Origin: Pseudomonas sp. R5-89-07
Lineage (GTDB): Bacteria > Pseudomonadota > Gammaproteobacteria > Pseudomonadales > Pseudomonadaceae
Direction: 5' to 3'
Assembly (NCBI RefSeq): GCF_003851685.1
Contig: NZ_CP027727.1
Location: forward strand, 3,782,001 to 3,846,000
Length of the DNA stretch: 64,000 nucleotides
Each line of letters starts with the position of its first letter. The first letter of the stretch is position 1. The position numbers were made by a program, and so were the translations under genes. Below, one piece after another: positions 56,905 to 64,000 of this stretch. The notes beneath the pieces were generated by a model. That model saw only the letters and a list, made by a program, of their open reading frames with translations. It made no database searches and was not told where the DNA came from.

Positions 56905-57678
56905 CTAAAGCACCTTGCCGAGAAAGGCCTGGGTGCGGGGGTGTCGGGGTTGGCGGAAGATCTGTTCGGGTGGGCCTTCTTCGATCAATTGGCCGTCGCA
57001 GAGAAACACCACGTGGTCAGCAACCTCGCGGGCAAAGCCGATCTCATGGGTGACGATCACCAGGGTGACGCCCAATTGGGTCAGGCCCTTGATCACATCG
57101 AGCACTTCGCCCACCAGCTCCGGGTCGAGGGCCGAGGTGGGTTCGTCGAACAGCAACACCTTGGGGTCCAGCGCCAGCGCACGGGCAATGGCGACGCGCT
57201 GTTGCTGGCCGCCCGAGAGCTGGCGCGGGTAGGCATCGAGCTTGTCCGCCAGGCCGACCTTGGCCAGCAACTCGGCCGCTTTGTCCCGCGCCTGGGCCTT
57301 GCTCCAGCGCTTGTGGGCCAACGGCGCTTCGGCGATGTTTTCCCAGGCGCTGAGGTGCGGGAACAGGTTGAAGTTCTGGAACACGAAGCCCACGTCGATG
57401 CGTCGCTTGAGAATTTCGCGCTCTTTGAGCTCGAACAGCAGGTCACCCTTGCGCCGATAGCCGACGTACTCGCCGTCGATGGTGATATGCCCGCTGTCGA
57501 TCTTCTCCAAGTGGTTGATGGTGCGCAGCAAGGTGGACTTGCCCGAGCCGGACGGCCCGAGGATCACCGTGACCTTGCCCGGATCGATGGTCAGGTCGAT
57601 GTTATCGAGCACCTGCTGGTTGCCGAAGCGCTTGCCTACGCCCTGGATCTGGATACGCCCTGCGCGTGCTTCAGCCAT
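56905..57678 (-). CDS. polar amino acid ABC transporter ATP-binding protein
   Basis: A 257-residue GlnQ-like ATPase. Walker A GPSGSGKST is near 42-50, the Q-loop is VFQNFNLF, the signature is LSGGQQQR and Walker B is VLLFDEPTSALDP. ATG 57678 begins the normal N-terminus; the 25 extra codons upstream lie within the permease gene. It overlaps the permease stop by eight bases. It powers import of the substrate handled by the binding protein next to it. Confidence 0.88.
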   Translation of the reverse strand: MAEARAGRIQIQGVGKRFGNQQVLDNIDLTIDPGKVTVILGPSGSGKSTLLRTINHLEKIDSGHITIDGEYVGYRRKGDLLFELKEREILKRRIDVGFVFQNFNLFPHLSAWENIAEAPLAHKRWSKAQARDKAAELLAKVGLADKLDAYPRQLSGGQQQRVAIARALALDPKVLLFDEPTSALDPELVGEVLDVIKGLTQLGVTLVIVTHEIGFAREVADHVVFLCDGQLIEEGPPEQIFRQPRHPRTQAFLGKVL

Positions 57679-58642
57679 GGGATTGCTCCTTGAGCCAACG
57701 GCGCAGACGTTGCAGCGGCGTCGGCGGCAGCACGCGCGCGGTGCCACGGGCAAAGTGGCGCTCGACGTAATACTGGGCGCTGGTCAGCACCGTGGTGATG
57801 ATCAGGTACCACACGGTGGCCACGATCAGCAGCGGGATCACCGCCTGGGTGCGGTTGTAGATGACCTGCACGGTGTAGAACAGCTCCGGCAGGGCCAGCA
57901 CGTAGACAATCGAGGTGCCCTTGACCAGGCCGATGATCTCGTTGAAACCCGACGGCAGGATCGAGCGCAAGGCCTGGGGCAGGATGATCCGGAAAATCCG
58001 CCGCGAGGCCGGCAGCCCCAGCGCCGCTGCGGCTTCATGCTGGCCGGCATCCACACCGATCAGGCCACCGCGAATGATCTCCGCCGCGTACGCCGCCTGC
58101 ATCAGGCTCAAGCCCAGCACCGCCACGGTGAACTGGCTGAGCACATCCACGGTGGACCATTGCGCGAACACCTGCTCGGTGAACGGCACGCCGATCACGA
58201 TGTGGTCGTACAGGTAGGCAAAGTTGTAGAGGATGATCAGCACCAGCAGCGCCGGCATCGAGCGGAAGAACCAGATATAGCCCCAGGCCAGCGCCGCCAG
58301 CAGCGGCGAGCCCGACAGCCGTGCCAGGGCCAGCGCGGTGCCAAGAATGATGCTGAACAGCGTGCTCAGCAATGTCAGCAAGAGGGTCTGCCCCAGACCG
58401 CGCAGCACCGACGGCGAGAAAAACCACTGGCCGAACACGCCCCACTCCCAGCGCGGGTTGGTGGCCAGAGAATGCACGATGGCAAGCAGCACCAACGCGG
58501 CAAAGATCGAGCCGGCCCAGCGCCAGGGATGCCGGGCCGGCACTACCTGCAGGGCGCGGATCGGCGTGGAAACACGGCGCTGGCGAAGCGGGTAATCGGT
58601 GACCTCATCGATCAGGTCATAGGGTTTGGCGACAATGGGCAT
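57671..58642 (-). CDS. polar amino acid ABC transporter permease
   Basis: A 323-residue HisM-type permease. A cytoplasmic N-terminus of about 40 residues precedes a first helix (WAGSIFAALVLLAIVHSL), then the GLGQTLLLTLLSTLFSIILGTALAL helix pair and the ATPase-contact EAA loop (QHEAAAALGLPASRRIFRIILPQALRSILP). A single permease gene is present, so the pump is probably a homodimer. It is located 19 bases after the receptor gene on the same strand. Confidence 0.87.
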   Translation of the reverse strand: MPIVAKPYDLIDEVTDYPLRQRRVSTPIRALQVVPARHPWRWAGSIFAALVLLAIVHSLATNPRWEWGVFGQWFFSPSVLRGLGQTLLLTLLSTLFSIILGTALALARLSGSPLLAALAWGYIWFFRSMPALLVLIILYNFAYLYDHIVIGVPFTEQVFAQWSTVDVLSQFTVAVLGLSLMQAAYAAEIIRGGLIGVDAGQHEAAAALGLPASRRIFRIILPQALRSILPSGFNEIIGLVKGTSIVYVLALPELFYTVQVIYNRTQAVIPLLIVATVWYLIITTVLTSAQYYVERHFARGTARVLPPTPLQRLRRWLKEQSHG

Positions 58643-58661
58643 GTGCTAGTCCTCGCAGGCC

Positions 58662-61055
58662 TTAGAAGGCATAAGTCAGCCGGGTGTAGTAATACCCGCC
58701 GGTAAAACCATAGGGCGAATAGGTGCCGTAGCTGGCGAGCATGGTGCTGCTCGGCACGCCTTGTTTCTTGGGGTAGAGGTCGAACAGGTTCTTGGCGCCG
58801 ATGGCCACGTTGAGGTCTTTGGTGAGGTTGTAGCCAAGGTCGAGGTCGGTGATCCATTTGGCGCTGTAGACCCGGTCCAGGTCGCGATTGGCCGATGAGT
58901 TCACTTCCTTGTAGGCGCCGTAGCGGGTCAGGGCCAGGTTGAGGTTCAAGCGCCCGATGCTCCAGTCGCCACCGAGGATCAGCTTGGTGTTGGGTTGCAC
59001 ATCGGTGATCAGGTTGCGCGCCTGGCGGTCCATCAATTCGTAGGAGGTGCCGAGGATGTTGGTCGACTCCTTGTAATTGAGGATCTTGGTCTGGTTCCAG
59101 TTGAACGCGGCGGTCCACTTCAGCGCACCGAAGGCGCCCAGGTCCTGGTTGTAGCTGCTGACCAGGTCCAGGCCCTTGGTGCGGGTGTCGGCGCCGTTGA
59201 TGAAGTACTGGCCGCCAGAGGTGGAATTGACGCCGTTGTTCTGCAGCACCTGGGTGACTTCGGGCCCGAGCAAGGTGCCGGTGAGGGTGATGCGGTCGCG
59301 CAGGTTGATCACGTAGGCATCGGCGGTGAAGCTCAGGCGGTCAGTGGGTGTGAGGGTGAAGCCGAGGCTGAAGTTGGTGGAGCGCTCGGGCTTGAGGTCC
59401 TCGGCGCCCAGTGCCTTGGCCGCCGCCGAACCGACCGGCAATACGCCGTAGTTAATCGACTGGTACACCCCATCGACCACGCCATAGGTGGTCGAGCGTG
59501 CACTGAACAGGCTGTTGGCCAGCGAGGGCGCACGAAAGCCATTGCTCACCGTGGCACGTACCGCGAATTGCGGTGTGAAGTCATAACGCGTGGTCAGTTT
59601 GCCGCTGCGGGTGGCGCCCACGCCCTGGTTGTAATGCTCATAGCGCACGGCGGTGCCCACGTACCAGTCCGGCAGCGGGTTGAAGCCCGCATCCACATAA
59701 CCTGCGACGCTGTTGCGCGAGGCGGTGCTTTCTTCGTCGGGGGAAATGCCGTTGGTGACCTGCGCTCCGGACGACGCGCAATTGCCCGGTGCCACGCAGT
59801 AACCGCCGTTGGCGTAGGACGCGTAGTCGCCGGCCTGCACCTCATAGGTGTCGCGCCGATGCTCCAAGCCATAGGACAGGTCCAGCGGCTTTTGCAGGCC
59901 GATATCGAAGCCGCGCTTGAAGTCCAGGTTAGTGGTCAGCTCGGTGGAAATCCAGGTGCCGGAGGTGAAGCGGTTCGGCGTGGCCTCGCCCAGGGATGGG
60001 TTCTGGTTATGGGTGGTGCCCTGCTCCGCTTCGTTGCGCCCGTAGGTGGTGGACAGGTCCCAGTCCCACTCGCCCAGGGTGCCCTTGCCGCCGAATGCCG
60101 CCTGGAAATCGTCTTCGTCGATGTACCAGGTGGGCGTGTAGCCGGAGGGGTAGCCGTTGGGCCCGGTGGTGATGGTGTTGGTGATGGTCGGCAGGCGGAA
60201 GTTCTGGCCCTGCTCGGCCTTGCGCCGTGAGTAGGTGGTGAAGGAATACAGGCTAAGCGTATTGTCGATAGGCAATTCGGCGTTGTAGCCCAGGGTCAGC
60301 AGATTGGTCTTGGGCGTGCCGTAGCCGCCGTAGGTGGACTTGCCGGCCAGGCCGTAGGCTTGTTCATAGGTGTAGCCATTGGCGCTGGCCTTGTTGTCCT
60401 CGTTCTGGCTGCGCGCATCCAGGGCCAACTGCACGATACCGCCGTCGCCGATCTCGAAACCTTTGTTGAGGCTTTGCTGCACGGTCTGCTTCTTGCCGTC
60501 ATAGCCCAGGCCCGCGTTGGTCACCGAGGTGCCGCTGGTGTCGGCCTTGAGGATCACGTTGATCACCCCGGCGATGGCGTCGGACCCGTACTGGGCGGCG
60601 GCGCCATCGCGCAGCACTTCCACATGGTCGATGGCGCTGATGGGGATCAGGTCAAGGTCGGCCGGGGCCGCGCCGGTGTTGATGCCGTTGATGTTCAGGG
60701 TGGCGCTGGTATGGCGGCGCTTGCCGTTGACCAGCACCAGCACTTCGGCCGCGCTCAAGCCTCGCAGGTTGGGGGCACGGGCAATGCCGCTGGCGTCCCA
60801 GCCGGTCTTTTCCGGTAGCGTCAGCGACGGGATCACTGCACTGAGCGCTTCCATCAAACCGGGCTTGCCGGTGCTTTGCAGTTGCTTGGCGCTGACCACA
60901 TCGATGGGCACCGGGCTGCTGGTGACCGTGCGCTGCTCGGCGCCACGGTTACCGGTGACGACCACGGTGGACAGGGTGCTGTCATCCTGGGCCTGGGCCG
61001 CGGCGGCCAGCAGGGACAAGGTCAAGGCTGCGGTGGGGGTTAGAACATGCTTCAT
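58662..61055 (-). CDS. TonB-dependent outer membrane receptor
   Basis: A 797-residue TonB-dependent receptor. The signal peptide is cleaved near AAAQA at residue 22. A TonB-box-like stretch (STVVVTGN) is followed by the plug domain, with LRDGAAAQYGSDAIAGVINVIL near 150-170, and a long beta barrel ending in LTYAF with the terminal aromatic residue. No extra signalling domain is seen. As first gene of the ABC and amine oxidase operon it should bring the same substrate through the outer membrane. It resembles general, non-siderophore receptors; the ligand is unknown. Confidence 0.88.
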   Translation of the reverse strand: MKHVLTPTAALTLSLLAAAAQAQDDSTLSTVVVTGNRGAEQRTVTSSPVPIDVVSAKQLQSTGKPGLMEALSAVIPSLTLPEKTGWDASGIARAPNLRGLSAAEVLVLVNGKRRHTSATLNINGINTGAAPADLDLIPISAIDHVEVLRDGAAAQYGSDAIAGVINVILKADTSGTSVTNAGLGYDGKKQTVQQSLNKGFEIGDGGIVQLALDARSQNEDNKASANGYTYEQAYGLAGKSTYGGYGTPKTNLLTLGYNAELPIDNTLSLYSFTTYSRRKAEQGQNFRLPTITNTITTGPNGYPSGYTPTWYIDEDDFQAAFGGKGTLGEWDWDLSTTYGRNEAEQGTTHNQNPSLGEATPNRFTSGTWISTELTTNLDFKRGFDIGLQKPLDLSYGLEHRRDTYEVQAGDYASYANGGYCVAPGNCASSGAQVTNGISPDEESTASRNSVAGYVDAGFNPLPDWYVGTAVRYEHYNQGVGATRSGKLTTRYDFTPQFAVRATVSNGFRAPSLANSLFSARSTTYGVVDGVYQSINYGVLPVGSAAAKALGAEDLKPERSTNFSLGFTLTPTDRLSFTADAYVINLRDRITLTGTLLGPEVTQVLQNNGVNSTSGGQYFINGADTRTKGLDLVSSYNQDLGAFGALKWTAAFNWNQTKILNYKESTNILGTSYELMDRQARNLITDVQPNTKLILGGDWSIGRLNLNLALTRYGAYKEVNSSANRDLDRVYSAKWITDLDLGYNLTKDLNVAIGAKNLFDLYPKKQGVPSSTMLASYGTYSPYGFTGGYYYTRLTYAF

Positions 61056-61437
61056 CGCTATTCCCGGGTTTTCAAATCGCAGGGTCGGGCAGGCACGCGC
61101 TGGGCGCGGCAGGGCCGGTGTTCAGGGTGCAGGTGCGGTTTGAGCTAGGTATGGGGCGAGCGAGGGGCTTGAAGGGGCAACATACGTTGAACTCCGTTCC
61201 AACGATTCTGCTGCCGGGGATCACCCGGTCAGGTGCGCAGAATCTGAATCACGCTGGGTACCATCCGGGGTCTGGGGTAGGCTGTTGCGTTCAAACATAA
61301 CGGAATGAATTTCAAAAATATAATGCTATTTGGGCATAAGCTAATATTCTTGAATTTCATTATTTATAAAAATCTTTATTCATATAAATAATGTCTCAGA
61401 CCCCGATGAAAGCCAGATGTGGGAGGGCTTGTTCAAT
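61056..61437. promoter_or_regulatory. gene-free region upstream of the TonB receptor operon
   Basis: No gene was found. About 61290-61395 is very AT-rich and likely carries the promoter of the receptor operon. A GGGAGGGCTTGTT fragment, part of a degenerate REP unit, lies near 61420. Confidence 0.5.
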
Positions 61438-61539
61438 GTGTAGGAGCGAGCTTGCTCGCGAAGAACTCAGGACCTGCGCGGTTATTCAGAATGAACGCGT
61501 TGCCTGGACGTTTTTCGCGAGCAAGCTCGCTCCTACAGG
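61438..61539. repeat. REPIN overlapping the 3' end of gspD
   Basis: Two inverted TGTAGGAGCGAGCTTGCTCGC units (61438-61461 and 61516-61539) flank a spacer. The TAG at 61535-61533, read on the minus strand, is the gspD stop codon and lies within the right unit. Confidence 0.85.
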
Positions 61540-63656
61540 GGCCGCAACAGTTGCATCTGCTGGCGGTAGTCATCCGTCACCTGCCGCGCCTGGCTGTTGC
61601 TGGTAATTACCCTGGGGGTAATCAGCACGATCAACTCGGTGCGGTCCTTGGACTTGCTGGTGTTGCCAAACAACCAGCGCAAGCCCGGGATTTTCCCCAG
61701 GTACGGCACGGCGCTGACACTCTCGGCGTTGTCCTGCTTGATCAACCCGCCCAACAACACCGTCTGCCCGCTCTGCACCGCCACCTGGGTCGACACCGAG
61801 CGCGTGGAGATCCGCGGGTTTATCGGCGTTTCGCTGTTGCTGCTCTCGCTCTGTGCATCGCTGACCTGCTGCTGAATGTCCATGTACACCAGCCCGCCCG
61901 GATTGATGCGCGGCACCACGTCGAGGATCACGCCGGTCTGCACGTATTCGACGCTGCTCAAGGTGGTGTCGGCGTCGCCCGTGTTGACGGTGGTCTGGCT
62001 GATGGGAATGTTGTCGCCCACCTGGATCTGCGCTGGCTGGTTGTTCATCACCACCAGCGACGGCGCCGACAGCACCTGGGTGCGGCCGTTGGTTTCCAGG
62101 GCATGCAGGGCCACTTGCAGGTTGGAGCTGACGAAGGAATAGAACAGCGAATCCGCCGCCCCCAGCCCCGCCCCGCCGCCGCCCAATGCAGCTTGGCTGC
62201 CGGACGCATTGGCGACCGTGGTGCTGGTGGAATTGCCGGCCAGGCGCCCGAGGTACCACTGCACGCCAAGGTCCAGTTCGCCGGTGAGTTTGACTTCGAG
62301 AATGCGTGTCTCGATCTGCACCTGCAGCGGTGGGTTGTCGAGGCGCTTGATCGCCGCTTCGATTTCTTTCCATTGCGCCGGACGCGTGCGCACCAGCAGT
62401 TGGTTGCTGCTTTTTTGCGCGGTGATGCGGGTGCCGGCCTCCAGGTCGCTGATGGGCGGCGCCGGGGCGTCTTCGCTGCTTTCGGAGGCCGGTTCCTCGG
62501 CGGCGGGCATCGGGGTGTTGGCCTGCAAACCGGCGTTGGTGGACGAGGACAGCGTGGTGGTACGCAAGCCCGGCGCGACCTTGGCCGGGGTGTCGTCCTT
62601 GATCGCACCATTGCCGTAGATCTGCCGCAGGTAGCGGGCCAGGTCCGCTGCCTTCATGTTGCGCACGTCGTACACATACATCTGCGGCTCATTGCCGCCG
62701 CCTTCGTCGATGGTGCGAATCCAGTCACCCACTTCGCTGAGGTACTGCGGCTGGGAAGAAATCGCCACCACCGAGTTGGTGCGCTCCACCGGCAAAAACC
62801 GCAGCATGCCGGCCAGGGGCGTGCCGCTGTCGGCGCCGAACATGGCTTGCAGCTGGGGCATCAACTCGGCCACCGAGGCGCGTTGCAGGCCGAACACGCC
62901 CACCGACATGCCCTTGAGCCAGTCCACATCGAAGGTGTCGATGGTGTCTTGGTAGTTGGCCAGTTCTTCCGGGGTGCCGGCCAGGCTCAGCACATTGCGC
63001 GCCGGGTCCACCAGCAGGAAGGCGTTCTCCCGGGCGAAGGGCTTGAGCAGTTTCTGCATCTCGGTGGCAGAGATATAACGCAGCGAAAACAGGCGTGCCG
63101 AGAGGCCGCTGGAAGGCTGCGCCACGCGCATCTGCGGCACCAGCTTGCCGGCCACCGCCTGGTTGCCCGGCAGGATCACATAACGGTTGCCCTGCTTGAT
63201 CATGGCGTTGTCGGTCCAGGACAGCAGGGTTTCGAGGATCGACAATGCCTGCTGCTTATCCACCGGTTTGGAGGTGGAGAAGCTGACGTTGCCCTTCACG
63301 CCCTGGGCGATGCTGTAGTTTTCGTGCAGCAGGTCGCCCATCACGCTGTTGATCACCGCTTCGATGGGCTGGTCCTGAAAGTTGAAGACGATGTCGCCCT
63401 CCGCCTCCTTCACCGCAGGCCTGGAAACCGGCGCGCGCACCAGCTGTTGGTTGCCCCGAATCAACTGGCGCTGCGCGGGTGGCTGCGCCTGGGGCGGCGC
63501 GCTTTGCACGGTGGGTGCCTCGCTGGGTGGGCGTTGCGAACCGGTGCCCTGCAGGGCTTCGTGCAAAAGCGCCTGATCCGGGTCGAGGCGGTCGGGCAAC
63601 GTGCCACAGCCGCCGAGGGCAACGCTGGTGGCCAGGCAAAACAACGAGGTGCGCAT
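61533..63656 (-). CDS. gspD: GspD-like type II secretion secretin
   Basis: The outer membrane pore of a type II secretion system, 707 residues. Unusually the N-terminus has a lipobox (VALGGC, Cys at residue 17), so it is probably a lipoprotein secretin of the Hxc/Xcp type. A proline- and glutamine-rich linker (about 40-75) precedes three N domains. The secretin core has VQIETRILEVKLTGELDLGVQW, VLSAPSLVVMNNQPAQIQVGDNIP and VPRINPGGLVYMDI, and ends at LIVLITPRVI. ATG 63656 is preferred to TTG 63665. Its stop is inside a REPIN. Confidence 0.9.
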   Translation of the reverse strand: MRTSLFCLATSVALGGCGTLPDRLDPDQALLHEALQGTGSQRPPSEAPTVQSAPPQAQPPAQRQLIRGNQQLVRAPVSRPAVKEAEGDIVFNFQDQPIEAVINSVMGDLLHENYSIAQGVKGNVSFSTSKPVDKQQALSILETLLSWTDNAMIKQGNRYVILPGNQAVAGKLVPQMRVAQPSSGLSARLFSLRYISATEMQKLLKPFARENAFLLVDPARNVLSLAGTPEELANYQDTIDTFDVDWLKGMSVGVFGLQRASVAELMPQLQAMFGADSGTPLAGMLRFLPVERTNSVVAISSQPQYLSEVGDWIRTIDEGGGNEPQMYVYDVRNMKAADLARYLRQIYGNGAIKDDTPAKVAPGLRTTTLSSSTNAGLQANTPMPAAEEPASESSEDAPAPPISDLEAGTRITAQKSSNQLLVRTRPAQWKEIEAAIKRLDNPPLQVQIETRILEVKLTGELDLGVQWYLGRLAGNSTSTTVANASGSQAALGGGGAGLGAADSLFYSFVSSNLQVALHALETNGRTQVLSAPSLVVMNNQPAQIQVGDNIPISQTTVNTGDADTTLSSVEYVQTGVILDVVPRINPGGLVYMDIQQQVSDAQSESSNSETPINPRISTRSVSTQVAVQSGQTVLLGGLIKQDNAESVSAVPYLGKIPGLRWLFGNTSKSKDRTELIVLITPRVITSNSQARQVTDDYRQQMQLLRPL

Positions 63657-63661
63657 ATCAA

Positions 63662-64000
63662 TCAAGGGAGGGGCTCGCGAGAAGAAGAAATCGAGGGCAA
63701 CCGCTTGCCGTACAGGCTTAGGGTCTGGGTGCGCCCATCCAGGGCGAAACGGGCGTATTGCGGGGTGAGGTGTTCCAGGCGCCAGCCGTTGGGCAAGCTC
63801 TGGCCCAGGCGCACCGTGAGGGGTGGGCCGTCGGCTTGTTTAAGCATGGCCATTTGCAGGTTGCCGGTGATCATGATGCCGCTGAGGGTCAGGTTGGACA
63901 GGCTGGTGACCTGCGCTTTGCCTACCGCACGGTCGGGGCTGCGATCCGGGCTGAACAGCGGCGCCTGCCAGGTGCCGGCAAGGTCGGCCAGGGCCGCCGT
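63662..64000 (-). CDS. type II secretion protein, GspC/GspN-like (partial, N-terminus outside window)
   Basis: The last 112 codons of a gene that continues beyond the right edge. The visible part (LAGTWQAPLFSPDRSPDR, then LSGIMITGNLQMAMLKQ and VRLGQSLPNGWRLEHL) has the beta-rich homology-region look of GspC- or GspN-like components. It ends five bases before the gspD start, on the same strand, which is typical for the gene preceding gspD. The exact component cannot be decided from this fragment. Confidence 0.65.
   Translation of the reverse strand, partial: TAALADLAGTWQAPLFSPDRSPDRAVGKAQVTSLSNLTLSGIMITGNLQMAMLKQADGPPLTVRLGQSLPNGWRLEHLTPQYARFALDGRTQTLSLYGKRLPSISSSREPLP

Noticed and set aside
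55849..57693. 614-codon plus-strand frame opposite the ABC transporter genes
   Set aside because: It crosses three supported minus-strand genes and shows only mirror composition.
58995..60230. 411-codon plus-strand frame opposite the TonB receptor
   Set aside because: Gly/Ala/Val-rich shadow of the receptor barrel.

Overview
The window reads as chromosome from a Pseudomonas of the fluorescens group. It is GC-rich and carries a viscosin-type lipopeptide synthetase, a DUF6124 gene, an Ais/ArnT lipid A pair, Xcp/Hxc-type secretion genes and many Pseudomonas REP/REPIN palindromes. No tRNA, rRNA, CRISPR array, transposase or phage gene was seen.

Layout. 1-2.2 kb: an FtsX/LolD-like ABC exporter (permease cut by the window edge). 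2.5-6.6 kb: a lipid A/LPS decoration unit (Ais-like phosphatase, ArnT, second ArnT-like transferase). 7.0-7.3 kb: a DUF6124 gene behind a foldable leader. 7.7-16.7 kb: a two-module NRPS without thioesterase, divergent from a LuxR regulator and a NodT-type outer membrane channel; this matches the first-synthetase locus of a split viscosin-group cyclic lipopeptide system. 16.7-18.8 kb: two paralogous unrecognised proteins, one with papain-like Cys and His motifs.

19-40 kb is one catabolic region. The homoprotocatechuate operon hpaG1-G2-E-D-F-X-H-I is bracketed by regulators hpaA and hpaR. Next come a flavin amine oxidase, a cupin, MoaF, two short-chain dehydrogenases, a FeaR-like regulator, an APC permease with a small partner, a porin, a two-component flavin 4-hydroxyphenylacetate 3-hydroxylase (C1/C2 type) and a FeaB-type aldehyde dehydrogenase. 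Together they can be read as a route from an aromatic monoamine such as tyramine through 4-hydroxyphenylacetate to central metabolism.

40.5-44 kb: a pyridoxamine-oxidase-like flavoprotein and a GST-LysR-LysR operon. 44.1-47.8 kb: a clearly AT-richer four-gene operon (cysteine-synthase-like PLP enzyme, phosphoribosyltransferase, DMT exporter, ATP-grasp ligase). It looks like a compact, horizontally acquired pathway for a small amino-acid-derived metabolite and is the best candidate for an undescribed system here. 48-54 kb: FetAB-like ABC exporter, aldo/keto reductase, small membrane protein, DUF1835-like protein, acid phosphatase lipoprotein and RidA. 54.4-61.1 kb: an operon of TonB-dependent receptor, polar amino acid ABC transporter and flavin monoamine oxidase. 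61.5-64 kb: a GspD secretin and the end of another type II secretion gene, cut by the window edge.
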